From contig NZ_QQPQ01000047.1 in the NCBI RefSeq assembly GCF_003346715.1, forward strand, positions 1 through 33,951: a stretch of 33,951 bases of DNA, written 5' to 3'. Shown here in pieces: positions 14,916 to 23,598 of the stretch. The translations under genes and the position numbers were made by a program. Source of the DNA: Oceanispirochaeta sp. M1 (lineage in GTDB: Bacteria > Spirochaetota > Spirochaetia > DSM-2461). How positions within the stretch are numbered: position 1 is the first letter of the stretch; each line of letters begins with the position of its first letter. Under the pieces are notes generated by a model, which made no database searches, had not been told where the DNA came from, and saw only the letters and a program-made list of their open reading frames with translations.

Positions 14916-14944
14916 CATCCAAACATTCACAGCAAGGTGATAAA

Positions 14945-15631
14945 ATGACGGATATGAGATCAAATGAGTTACCCAGAATTGCCCTGATTCATACAACACC
15001 CCTTGTCCTTCCTGCTGTGGAAGGGGCAATCTTATCCCTGAAGAATAAGTATGATTTCTTTCATACTCTTGATGAAGCTCTTCTCTACAGAATCATGAAG
15101 GATGGAAACAGTGCCGATCTGGTTGTTCCCTGGCTTCAGACTCTGGTTGATCAGGCTGTAAAGGGAGATGCTCAAGCTGTGATTGTGACCTGCAGTTCTT
15201 TGTCACCCTATGTTCAGGAAGTCAATGAGAAATCAACAGTCCCTGTGATTCGGGTGGATGAAATGATGTACATTAATGTGGCCAAAACCACTGAGAATCC
15301 GGCTGTTCTGATGACCAATCCAAGTAATGAGATCCCCGCAGCTCTTCTTGCAAAGGAGACTGAAGAAGGTCTCGGTCTTATGAAACCAATTCCAATCAAT
15401 ATCTGCCCCGGGGCTTTTGACGCTCTTAAGGCGGGAGATACAGATAAACATGATCAGGCTGTTATCCGGGAAGTGGATTCTATGCTTCAAAAGCATGATG
15501 CTGTGATGTTCTCTCAGATCTCAATGGCAAGAGTCCGCGACCTTTTAGCTGCAGAACAGCAGGCAAGAGTTCATGTGTCATTGGATTATCTTGAGCAGAT
15601 ATTAGGTGAATCTCTGAGTTCATACAGATAA
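14945..15631 (+). CDS. Asp/Glu racemase superfamily protein with one catalytic Cys
   Basis: This protein of about 228 residues is related to Asp/Glu/hydantoin racemases and arylmalonate decarboxylase. The frame opens at 14882, but that stretch overlaps a terminator. The ATG at 14945 has an AAGGTG ribosome site, so I use it. The first active-site cysteine is present as Cys83 in 'VIVTCSSLSPYV'. The second, expected in a 'gCT'-like motif late in the protein, appears to be Ser190 in 'AVMFSQISMAR'. A two-base racemisation is then doubtful; isomerase, decarboxylase or one-base chemistry is possible. It lies downstream of the transketolase genes, across a terminator, so it may be expressed at a lower level or from its own promoter. 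Confidence 0.7.
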   Translation: MTDMRSNELPRIALIHTTPLVLPAVEGAILSLKNKYDFFHTLDEALLYRIMKDGNSADLVVPWLQTLVDQAVKGDAQAVIVTCSSLSPYVQEVNEKSTVPVIRVDEMMYINVAKTTENPAVLMTNPSNEIPAALLAKETEEGLGLMKPIPINICPGAFDALKAGDTDKHDQAVIREVDSMLQKHDAVMFSQISMARVRDLLAAEQQARVHVSLDYLEQILGESLSSYR

Positions 15632-15670
15632 ACAGCAGGGATAGCTGATCAGTTACTAATGACAACATCC

Positions 15671-17047
15671 TTAATACTTATGATTTACTGACTCTGCCAG
15701 GGGTAGGGTAATCTCAATTCCTGCACCCCCCCAGCGGGAAGTTTTATATTTTACTGTCCCTTCGTACTCATTTATTAAAAAGCGTACGGAAGCAAGGCCG
15801 ATCCCCATTCCCCGGCTGTTCCGGCCGTTATCATTTCTGTAGAATATATCAAAGATTTTACTCCGGTCTTCTTCTTTGACTCCAGGTCCCGAATCTTCCA
15901 TCAAAAGAATTAGATGTCCTTTTTTACTGTCCGTAAAGGCACTGAATAGTATCTTGTCATCTTCAAGGCTGTAACGACAGGCATTGTCATGAATATTGTG
16001 GAGGGCACGGGTCAGCATTTTTTTATCACCCCGGATCACAAGGGGGCCGTTTATCTGTATATTGTCGCTGTACTGTCTACTCTTCAGGCTGCTCTCCTCT
16101 CTGAAAAGCGCGCTTATCTCCTTAAGCCATGCATTAATATCCATCAGTTGTTCATTTTCAATCCAGGTTGTGCTTATCCCCTTGAAAATATAAAGGAGAT
16201 CTTCAATGCGTTCTTCCAGGATTGCTCCCTTTTTCAGCGCCTTTTTAATGGCGTCTCCCGCTTCATCTGACACAGGAATAATGCCGTCATTCATGGCTTC
16301 AAGGTACACTCTCATGGAGGTCAAGGGTGTTTTCATATCATGTGCAAGGGAACTGAGCATTATAATAGCCCTGTCACGGGTTTCTTTCAGCTCCTGCCTG
16401 AGCTCTTCGATTATATTAAATACCGCAGCCAATTCGTTTCTCCGCGTGAATTTTACGGGCTTATCCAGTTCAAGGTTTATTATATTTTTAGAAGCTTCAA
16501 CAAGGGCTTTTACATTCCGGTGATGGGAGTTCATCAGTATGGCCCCTATAACAAACATCATCATCGCTATTAAGAGGGCAAACGCCATGGTCACAGGTTC
16601 CTGTGTCATTTGAAAGGCAAGAGGAAGGATAGACTTATGATAGACGCAAATTCCAGGTATCCCTTTGTAGCTAAAGCTGAGCACAGTTGCTCGGTCCGGA
16701 ATATATGAAATAAATGCAGAAGTCCACCAGATTATTTCATTTTCCCTATTTGTTTCTGTTGGGCCTCGAGACATCAATTCATTTCGTATATCATCCTCCA
16801 GATAGTGGAGAGTTCCGTCCTGTGTTACAACCAGCGAAACCCATTCAGGAACTTTCGCATCTTCCCCGGTCTCCAATATATCCAGCAGGGTTTCATGAAT
16901 GAAGCGTTTACTTCGGAGTCCCTCGGTATCAAGCTCACTGCGGAACTGCCAGAGAGTAATATAAAGGGTCATACTGGTAAGAAGAATACTCACCGGGAAG
17001 AAAATATTGATCATGTACATACTGATATTGGCGCCTCTAATGGTCAT
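15671..17047 (-). CDS. Membrane sensor histidine kinase
   Basis: This 458-residue protein has two membrane segments (about 11-33 and 152-173) that flank an extracytoplasmic sensor region of about 115 residues, then a HAMP-like linker. The phosphoacceptor is His236 in 'SSLAHDMKTPLTSMRVYLEAM'. The ATPase domain shows N-box Asn351/Asn355 ('LHNIHDNACRYS'), G1 'DSGPG' (385-389), the F box 'IFDIFYRND' and G2 'GMGIGL' (413-418). Its ATG overlaps the stop of the response regulator by 4 bases. The pair is divergent from a tripartite efflux operon, which it probably controls in response to an envelope-side or membrane signal. Confidence 0.92.
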   Translation of the reverse strand: MTIRGANISMYMINIFFPVSILLTSMTLYITLWQFRSELDTEGLRSKRFIHETLLDILETGEDAKVPEWVSLVVTQDGTLHYLEDDIRNELMSRGPTETNRENEIIWWTSAFISYIPDRATVLSFSYKGIPGICVYHKSILPLAFQMTQEPVTMAFALLIAMMMFVIGAILMNSHHRNVKALVEASKNIINLELDKPVKFTRRNELAAVFNIIEELRQELKETRDRAIIMLSSLAHDMKTPLTSMRVYLEAMNDGIIPVSDEAGDAIKKALKKGAILEERIEDLLYIFKGISTTWIENEQLMDINAWLKEISALFREESSLKSRQYSDNIQINGPLVIRGDKKMLTRALHNIHDNACRYSLEDDKILFSAFTDSKKGHLILLMEDSGPGVKEEDRSKIFDIFYRNDNGRNSRGMGIGLASVRFLINEYEGTVKYKTSRWGGAGIEITLPLAESVNHKY

Positions 17048-17730
17048 TCTGTACCTCCGGTAAAATAGTAGCCATAACCGTAACGGGTCTTTATAAATAA
17101 GGGATGGGAGGGATCGTCTTCCAATTTTTTCCTGAGGCGCTGAATATGGACCGATACGGTGCTCAAATCGCCGAAATCGTTACCCCATATCTGTGTATAT
17201 AACTCATTCTGGCTGTATGCCTTGTCCCTGTTCCGGCTTAGAAAAAGGAGAATATCCATCTCCCGGGGGGAGAGATTCTGTTTTTCCTCTCCACGGCTTA
17301 AGATCTGATGGCTCCGGTCCAGTATCCAGGAGCCGAAGCGGAACAAATCAATCTCTTCTCCCTCTACATTGCTGCGGTGCAGATGAGCCCTTATACGGGC
17401 AACCAGTACAGCAGGACTGAAGGGTTTGGTGACATAATCATCCGCCCCGGCTCCGAAACCCATGATCTGATCAAGGTCTTCCTGTCTGGCTGATACAATA
17501 ATGACCGGGGCCCGGCTGTATTTTCTCAATTCATTCAAGGTCTGGTAACCGTCTATACCAGGCAGGTTTATGTCCAGGACAACAAGATCAAATGCCCCAT
17601 TGCTAAGCATTTCCAGAGCCTTCTCACCTGTTTCGGCCCAAGAGGTCTGGACCCCCTCTTTATTCAGGTAAAGGATCATTACATCAGCAATATCCTTTTC
17701 ATCTTCTACAATCAGTATTTTCCCTTTCAT
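17044..17730 (-). CDS. OmpR/PhoB-family response regulator
   Basis: This 228-residue protein has a receiver domain (Glu9-Asp10 acidic pair, phosphoacceptor Asp53 in 'VLDINLPG', Lys102 in 'DYVTKPF') and a C-terminal winged helix ('LSPREMDILLFLSRNRDKAYSQNELYTQIWG', 'VSVHIQRLRKKLEDDP', 'IKTRYGYGYYF'). It is transcribed first, with the histidine kinase overlapping its end. The divergent efflux genes begin about 200 bases away, and a TGAAC direct repeat with 10-base spacing lies in between (17800-17814), the arrangement OmpR-type regulators bind. Confidence 0.93.
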   Translation of the reverse strand: MKGKILIVEDEKDIADVMILYLNKEGVQTSWAETGEKALEMLSNGAFDLVVLDINLPGIDGYQTLNELRKYSRAPVIIVSARQEDLDQIMGFGAGADDYVTKPFSPAVLVARIRAHLHRSNVEGEEIDLFRFGSWILDRSHQILSRGEEKQNLSPREMDILLFLSRNRDKAYSQNELYTQIWGNDFGDLSTVSVHIQRLRKKLEDDPSHPLFIKTRYGYGYYFTGGTE

Positions 17731-17796
17731 CTCTCTGCTCTCTGCTTTGGTTATGTATATTGTAACAGATCAAGGGCAGTGAGGCTTTAGCCATAG

Positions 17797-17827
17797 ATCT
17801 GAACAAATATGAACGGACTGTTCAGAT
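17797..17827. promoter_or_regulatory. Candidate response-regulator binding region (direct and inverted repeats)
   Basis: ATCTGAACA (17797-17805) recurs inverted as TGTTCAGAT (17819-17827) around a 13-base spacer. TGAAC also repeats directly at 17800-17804 and 17810-17814, one helical turn apart. A second palindrome, TGATTT-AG-AAATCA, lies at 17886-17899. The region separates the two-component genes from the efflux operon, so it is the natural place for the regulator to act. The assignment is inference. Confidence 0.45.
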
Positions 17828-17937
17828 TTGTTGATTTCCTGTTTATCCCCCTTAGCCCTGGAAATCCTTATATTCAAACGAGTGATGATTTAGAAATCAC
17901 CCCCTCACTAAAAATTCGGGGATTACAGGAGTCTTAT

Positions 17938-18999
17938 ATGAAAAAGATGATAATCGGAATTACTTTAATATCTCTGATGATTCTGACAGGCTGTGGAACT
18001 AATACTGAAATCGCATCAAGGAGTCTTGAAGAACTGCATAAGGAGCAGGGTATCCCCGTAGAGTCCAGAACTCTGGCTTCTGAAAATTTTTCAACATACC
18101 TGAGTTTTACCTCCACTTTGACAGGAATTAAGGAATCCACCGGATCGGCCATGCTTTTAGATACAATAGAACATGTTCTGGTGGAAGTAGGGGATTTTGT
18201 TGAAAAGGATCAGATTATCCTTACCCTACCCAAAAGCAACCCTCAGGCTAACTACTATCAGTCCATGGCTGGATTTAATGCAGCAGAGCAGGCCTTTCAC
18301 CGCATAGAGTCTCTCTATGCCAGTAACGGAATTTCCCGGCAGAATTATGATGACGCCAAAACCCAATACGAAGTGCAGCTTGCCAACTGGACTATGGTTC
18401 AGGATATGGTGGAAGTCAAAGCCCCTATCGCCGGATATGTCACAAGACTGGCTGTTCGGGAAGCGGATAATGTCAGTCCGGGACAGACCCTTTTCTCCAT
18501 TTCCAATTATGACAGTCTTTCATCCAGGGTCTGGGTATCGGATCATGAGATAAGAAAAATCAACAAAGGTCAGAAAGTCAGTGCAAGCTGGGAAGGAAAT
18601 ACCCTGCAGGGAACAGTTACTCAGGTGGATCTGGCCCAGAATCCCGATAAAATGGCATTCGGAGTCAATGTCCTGTTTGATAACATGGATCATATTCTGC
18701 CCAGCGGTATAACTGCTGAAATCGATATTGAAACAAGTCTGAATCCCAATTCCATTGTACTTCATCGCCGGGAAATCCTGAATGACAATCAGGGAATGTA
18801 TGTATTTATCAATGTTGATGGTACAGCCCAAAGGGTTAATATTCAGCCGGGGCTGAGGCAGGGTCTGTACTATCAGATTGCAGAAGGTCTTAACCCTGAG
18901 GATGAGTTGATTACTCAGGGACTGACACTTTTACATGACAACAGCCCTATCCATCTTCTCCAGGAAAATGAATCTCTGGCATTGATTCCGGAAAATTAA
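17938..18999 (+). CDS. RND efflux periplasmic adaptor lipoprotein (membrane fusion protein)
   Basis: This protein of about 353 residues starts at the ATG at 17938, chosen over the longer frame because it gives a lipoprotein signal peptide with lipobox 'LTGC' (Cys19) and has AGGAG seven bases upstream. It shows two lipoyl half-motifs ('VEVGDFVEKDQIILTLP' and 'KAPIAGYVTRLAVREADNVSPGQTLFSIS') around a short alpha-hairpin, then a beta-barrel domain. Such adaptors join the inner-membrane RND pump to the outer-membrane channel. The operon continues with the RND permease and a TolC homologue. Confidence 0.9.
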   Translation: MKKMIIGITLISLMILTGCGTNTEIASRSLEELHKEQGIPVESRTLASENFSTYLSFTSTLTGIKESTGSAMLLDTIEHVLVEVGDFVEKDQIILTLPKSNPQANYYQSMAGFNAAEQAFHRIESLYASNGISRQNYDDAKTQYEVQLANWTMVQDMVEVKAPIAGYVTRLAVREADNVSPGQTLFSISNYDSLSSRVWVSDHEIRKINKGQKVSASWEGNTLQGTVTQVDLAQNPDKMAFGVNVLFDNMDHILPSGITAEIDIETSLNPNSIVLHRREILNDNQGMYVFINVDGTAQRVNIQPGLRQGLYYQIAEGLNPEDELITQGLTLLHDNSPIHLLQENESLALIPEN

Positions 19000-19020
19000 A
19001 AGATTCTCAATAATATCCAT

Positions 19021-19091
19021 CCCTCTCCTCATTTCTGAAAGACTTCTGCTTTCTTGCACACAGCATCAGAGAGGGGGGGCGGGATTTTTTT
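19021..19091 (+). other. Structured leader between adaptor and RND permease genes
   Basis: CCCTCTC (19021-19027) can pair with GAGAGGG (19069-19075), enclosing a smaller GAAAG/CTTTC hairpin, and seven T residues follow at 19085-19091. The ribosome site of the permease (AAGGAG, 19101-19106) comes right after. It resembles a leaky terminator or attenuator that would lower permease level relative to the adaptor. Confidence 0.35.
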
Positions 19092-19113
19092 ATACCTTTT
19101 AAGGAGTTTTAAA

Positions 19114-22100
19114 TTGTTTTTATCAGATATATCCATAAAGCGTCCTGTAATGATCACAATGGTCATGGCGGCATTGCTCTTGTTTGGTGTCATTGCCTAT
19201 CTGGCCTTGCCTCTAAACCTTATGCCCGATGCCAAAATCCCCTACATCACGATTACAACCATTTACCCCGGAGCCTCCCCTGAACAGGTGGAGAGTCAGA
19301 TTACAAAAAAAATTGAAGATGAAGTAGCGACTGTCAGTCTTATCAAGTCTATCCAGTCTTACAGTCTGAACAGCGCATCCATTACCTTACTCGAGTTTGA
19401 CCTGGAAAAGGATCCCGATGTGGCTACCCAGGAAGTCAAAGACCGTATAGATTTCATAATCAATGACCTGCCCGATGCCGCAGAAGCACCTCTGGTAAGC
19501 AAGGTGGATATTACGGCATCCCCTGTGATGACCCTGGTATTGAAGGGGCAAATTGAGAGTACGGAACTCAACCATCTGGCAGAGAGTCAGGTCAAAGAGA
19601 AGCTGAGTCGTATAAAGGGTGTGGGAAGCGTCAATATTGTGGGAGGCGTGGACAGGGAAGTCCTTGTGGCTTTTGACAGTAAAACAGTGTATGAAAATTC
19701 TCTGAATCTCAGCCAGGTGGCAGGAATTCTGGCTTATGCCAATGTGGATATGCCGGGAGGAAATTTTCAGAATGAAAGCGAAGATTATGCTGTGAGCCTG
19801 CATGGACAGATTCAATCAGTCGAAGATTTAGCTGGGATCATGATTCCCGGCTCCGCAGGGATGAGAAAGCTGGACCAGCTGGCTGTGATTGAACCCACGG
19901 CTCAGGATGTGAAACATAGGGTAAGCTTCTTCAGCCGGGAAGGCGGTACAGCCGGAGAAACCGTTCTTTTGTCCATAGAGAAAAGTTCAGAGGGAAACCC
20001 CGTGGCTATCTCCAGGGAGGTGGTATCTCTTCTGCCAGAGCTCCAAAAGGCTCTCCCCTCGGGAGTTGAACTTTCCATAGCCTCCGATGATTCTGAGTTT
20101 ATAGAGAATACGGTTAATGACACTCTGGGCAATATTATCCTGGGAATTCTCTTTACAGCAGCAATCCTGTTTTTTTTCCTTCATGACTTCCGTTCAACCC
20201 TGATCGTAGCCATAAGCATGCCCATGTCCATCATTCCAACCTTCATAATACTCCAGACCATGGGCATTACAATCAATATGATGTCCCTTATGGGCTTGTC
20301 CACCTCTGTGGGTGTCCTTGTTATGAACTCCGTAGTGGTTCTTGAGAATATATTCCGACACAAGAAGATGGGTGTTGATCGTAAAACCGCAGCCTCAAAA
20401 GGAACCTCCGAGGTTGTTGTAACAATTATTGCATCCACACTCACAAATATTGCTGTATTCCTTCCCATCGGAACCATGGGGGGGATTGTGGGCCTCACAC
20501 TCAAAGATTTTGCTATGACCGTGGTAGTCTCCACAATATTCTCTCTGCTCATTTCCTTTACTCTCACTCCCATGCTGGCATCTCTTTTGATTCCTGATGG
20601 AGAGCAGAAAAAAGGGAAAATTTCCAGGGGAATAGAATCCTTTTTCAGCTCCCTGGAGAGGGGATATGCCCGGGCTCTTACAGCCATTTTAACTAACAAG
20701 AAAAGAAGTGGAGTCCTTGTGGGCTCTGTGCTGCTTTTATTTGTCCTTGCTATATTCTCTTTGAGCAGAATACCCTTTGAATTCACCCCCCCCATGGACA
20801 GCGGTGCCGTACGGGTAGAGGTGGAACTCCCTCAGGATGCATCTTTGGATCAGACAAAAACCCTTGTGGGGGAAATTGAAGATGTAATGGTCTCCTATGA
20901 AGAAGTGGATAGCTATACAGTTACCCTCGGGGAACTCTCCTCTTTAGACAGCGGAACGAATCTTACTGCCATTGACTTAAGCCTGGTGGATGCCGGATTG
21001 AGGAGGAGCAGCCGCTCTGTTGCATCCACTCTCTCTGGAGATCTGGCAAATATATCCAATGCTGTTATCCGGGTTACTGCGGTTGACGGATTCTCCCTGA
21101 TGGGGAGTTATCCTATTGATTTTTATCTTCAGGCAGATGATGGTGCTGTCCTCCATACAGGTGCCGAGGAGTTCTACCGACGTCTCAAGGAAATTGATGG
21201 CCTGAGCTCAATCAATATGAGTCTTAAAAGCGGCAAACCTGAAATCATCCTGCAGCCGAACCGTCAAAAAGTTGCAGATGCAGGTATCACTGTGCAGGAT
21301 CTGGCCCTGAGCATGAGGGCTGCCATAGAGGGGCTGACACTGACTCAGTTGAAAAGCGGAACCCGGGAATATGACATTCGTGTGGCTTTGATGGACTCAG
21401 ATGTCTCCAGTTTTGAGCAAATCAGGACTATTCCCGTTTCTACTCCTGCAGGAATATACCCCCTCTCTCATTTTGCAGAGATAAGCATGGAAGAAGGGGT
21501 CAATAAGCTGCTGAGAACCGACAAATCGGGATCGGTCAACTTCACTTCCGGTATTGAAGAAGGCTTTGTTCTGGGAGATCTGACTGTAGAAATTGAAAAT
21601 GCTTTTGAACAGATGGATAATTCCGAACTCTCACTCAAATGGTCCGGAAGTGCCGAGATGATGAAAGAAACCATCAGCGCCATGGCCTTTGCCTTCGGCA
21701 TAGCCATCCTGCTGACCTATATGCTCCTGGCAGCCGTTCTTGAGAAATTCGGCCAGCCTCTTTTAATACTCTCTACCGTTCCTCTTTCTCTGATCGGGGT
21801 TGCTGGTATTTTTCTCTTAACAGGGATGACTCTCAATATGGTATCCATGATGGCAATCATCATGCTTGTGGGTATGGTTGTAAACAACGCCATCCTCATA
21901 CTCGATTACACTAATCAGCTCCGCCGGGAAGGTATGAATATCCATGATGCTCTTATCAAGGCCTGTCCCGTAAAACTGCAGCCCATTTTGATGGCTAATA
22001 TCGCTACAATGCTGGGGCTCATGCCCATGGCCCTGGGAATCGGTAAATCCGCTGCTGAGATGCGGCAGCCCATGGGTGTGGTCAGTATCGGCGGACTTCT

Positions 22101-22206
22101 GGCTGCCACATTGCTGACCCTGTTCTTCATACCTGCCGTGGAGAACATCGTTGAATCTAAAAAAGAAAAGGCTGACCATATAAAAGCCCTGAAGGATCAA
22201 ATATGA
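19114..22206 (+). CDS. RND-family efflux permease lacking the canonical proton relay
   Basis: This protein of about 1030 residues has the AcrB-like plan: first membrane helix 'RPVMITMVMAALLLFGVIAYLALPLNLMPD', two large periplasmic loops and twelve helices. I start it at the TTG at 19114, seven bases after AAGGAG; the longer frame from 19054 has no ribosome site and an atypical N-terminus. In helix 4 the usual VDD is 'GVLVMNSVVVLEN' (Met404-Asn405). Helix 10 reads 'GMVVNNAILILDY', with Asn near 924 for the AcrB Lys940, and the Arg971 position is Gln near 956 ('KLQPILM'). The normal proton pathway is therefore absent. It works with the adaptor before it and the TolC-like channel after it (4-base overlap). 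Confidence 0.9.
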   Translation: MFLSDISIKRPVMITMVMAALLLFGVIAYLALPLNLMPDAKIPYITITTIYPGASPEQVESQITKKIEDEVATVSLIKSIQSYSLNSASITLLEFDLEKDPDVATQEVKDRIDFIINDLPDAAEAPLVSKVDITASPVMTLVLKGQIESTELNHLAESQVKEKLSRIKGVGSVNIVGGVDREVLVAFDSKTVYENSLNLSQVAGILAYANVDMPGGNFQNESEDYAVSLHGQIQSVEDLAGIMIPGSAGMRKLDQLAVIEPTAQDVKHRVSFFSREGGTAGETVLLSIEKSSEGNPVAISREVVSLLPELQKALPSGVELSIASDDSEFIENTVNDTLGNIILGILFTAAILFFFLHDFRSTLIVAISMPMSIIPTFIILQTMGITINMMSLMGLSTSVGVLVMNSVVVLENIFRHKKMGVDRKTAASKGTSEVVVTIIASTLTNIAVFLPIGTMGGIVGLTLKDFAMTVVVSTIFSLLISFTLTPMLASLLIPDGEQKKGKISRGIESFFSSLERGYARALTAILTNKKRSGVLVGSVLLLFVLAIFSLSRIPFEFTPPMDSGAVRVEVELPQDASLDQTKTLVGEIEDVMVSYEEVDSYTVTLGELSSLDSGTNLTAIDLSLVDAGLRRSSRSVASTLSGDLANISNAVIRVTAVDGFSLMGSYPIDFYLQADDGAVLHTGAEEFYRRLKEIDGLSSINMSLKSGKPEIILQPNRQKVADAGITVQDLALSMRAAIEGLTLTQLKSGTREYDIRVALMDSDVSSFEQIRTIPVSTPAGIYPLSHFAEISMEEGVNKLLRTDKSGSVNFTSGIEEGFVLGDLTVEIENAFEQMDNSELSLKWSGSAEMMKETISAMAFAFGIAILLTYMLLAAVLEKFGQPLLILSTVPLSLIGVAGIFLLTGMTLNMVSMMAIIMLVGMVVNNAILILDYTNQLRREGMNIHDALIKACPVKLQPILMANIATMLGLMPMALGIGKSAAEMRQPMGVVSIGGLLAATLLTLFFIPAVENIVESKKEKADHIKALKDQI

Positions 22207-23549
22207 AAAAAACAGCAACATTGCTTCTCCTGTCTATCCTGAGCTTCAGCTCTTTGCAGGCACAGGGGTTGGACCTGGATGATTATCTCCAGCTTATAGA
22301 GAAAAACAGCAAGGATCTTTACATGGCACGTCTAGACCAGGATCTGGCGGCTAACAAGGAAAATCAGGTCAGAGCAGCCAACCGTCCTATGGTCCAGGGA
22401 CAGGCCGGATATAATCGTAACTTTCTGGAAATCGAACAACCCATGCCCGCTTATGCCGATGGTACAGCCGACTCCGCCGCCATAGGTATCTATCCCATCG
22501 CTTATGAGCCGGTTCGATATAACAGCGATAATGAATTTTCCCTTTCCGTGGGAGTTCAGCAAAACCTGTTTGATATGAAAATCACCAAGGCTCTCAAGGC
22601 CAGTCAGAAGTATCAGGACCTCACGGGCAGCATATACGAGGCCTCCCGGCAGGGAATCCTCACAGCCGGAAAAAAAGTCTATTACCAGACTATCCTCCTG
22701 GATGAGGTTTATAAGGTGAAGAAATCCACCGAAGACAACGCATATGAAACCTACCTGGATATTAAAAAGAGATATGAAAACGACCTGGCCTCGGAGTTGG
22801 AAGTGTTACAGGCCGAAGTTAACTGGCAAATCAATATTCCCGACAGCAGCCAGGCCGCCCGGAACCGAGATCTGGCCATGAGCAACCTCAAACATCTGGG
22901 AGGCATCGATCCTGATGAGAAACTCATCTTGACAGGAAGCCTCAGCTCATTTCCTGAAATTCCAACAGAAACAGAATTGGGCAGCATACTCAGCACAAGG
23001 CCGGACTACAATATTCTCATCAACCAGAGGGAATTGAACGATATCAATATCTCCATGGTTCGAGCCGAATTCTATCCCACCCTGGCGGCCTCCGCAGGAT
23101 ATGGCTGGCAGAAGCATACAAATGATTTTGACCTGGAAGACGGAATAGGAGCCCTGCAGGCAGGACTACAGCTCACCATCCCCATATTCTACGGTGGAAG
23201 TCGTTTTTCCAAACTGGAAGAGGCAAAGCTGGAACTTGATAAAACCCGCATGTCCATCCTCAAAAAACAGGATGATGTTCAAACCGAGATCAATAACCTC
23301 AGGCTTCTTTTGGAAGAATCATCATCAAGAATAGAGGTCGCCCAGACCACATTGAAAATAGCTAAGAAAGCCTACGGAATAATGGAAATCTCCTCAAGGA
23401 ACGGTCTGGCTACCCAGTTGGACTTAAAGGATGCCCTCCTTAATCTGGACGGAGCCCAATTAAACTATTACAAAGCCATATACGACTATCTGGAAGCCTA
23501 TTTCAACTATCAGCAGGCTGTGGGAGAGGGGGGCTTGCTTTTCCCCTGA
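22203..23549 (+). CDS. TolC-family outer-membrane efflux channel
   Basis: This 448-residue protein has a signal peptide ('MKKTATLLLLSILSFSSLQA'). The body is two repeats of long helical hairpins and strands typical of TolC-like proteins ('LDLDDYLQLIEKNSKDL', 'LPTRPDYN'-like 'ILSTRPDYNILINQREL', 'EFYPTLAASAGYGWQ', 'LQLTIPIFYGGSRFSKLEEAKLELD'). It completes the tripartite pump across the periplasm and outer membrane. Its ATG overlaps the permease stop (ATGA). No terminator is evident before the MATE gene 50 bases on. Confidence 0.9.
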   Translation: MKKTATLLLLSILSFSSLQAQGLDLDDYLQLIEKNSKDLYMARLDQDLAANKENQVRAANRPMVQGQAGYNRNFLEIEQPMPAYADGTADSAAIGIYPIAYEPVRYNSDNEFSLSVGVQQNLFDMKITKALKASQKYQDLTGSIYEASRQGILTAGKKVYYQTILLDEVYKVKKSTEDNAYETYLDIKKRYENDLASELEVLQAEVNWQINIPDSSQAARNRDLAMSNLKHLGGIDPDEKLILTGSLSSFPEIPTETELGSILSTRPDYNILINQRELNDINISMVRAEFYPTLAASAGYGWQKHTNDFDLEDGIGALQAGLQLTIPIFYGGSRFSKLEEAKLELDKTRMSILKKQDDVQTEINNLRLLLEESSSRIEVAQTTLKIAKKAYGIMEISSRNGLATQLDLKDALLNLDGAQLNYYKAIYDYLEAYFNYQQAVGEGGLLFP

Positions 23550-23598
23550 AAATTCAAAAATCCATTATATTTTTCATATATTCCTGCTATAAAGAATC

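Noticed and set aside
14882-14944. Upstream start for the racemase-like gene giving 21 extra residues
   Set aside because: The extra codons lie on an intrinsic terminator (GCGGAGA/TCTCCGC plus T5) and have no ribosome site; the ATG at 14945 has AAGGTG at good spacing.
19054-19113. Longer N-terminus of the RND permease
   Set aside because: It covers a structured, T-rich leader and would precede the normal RND N-terminus by 20 residues; TTG 19114 follows AAGGAG directly.
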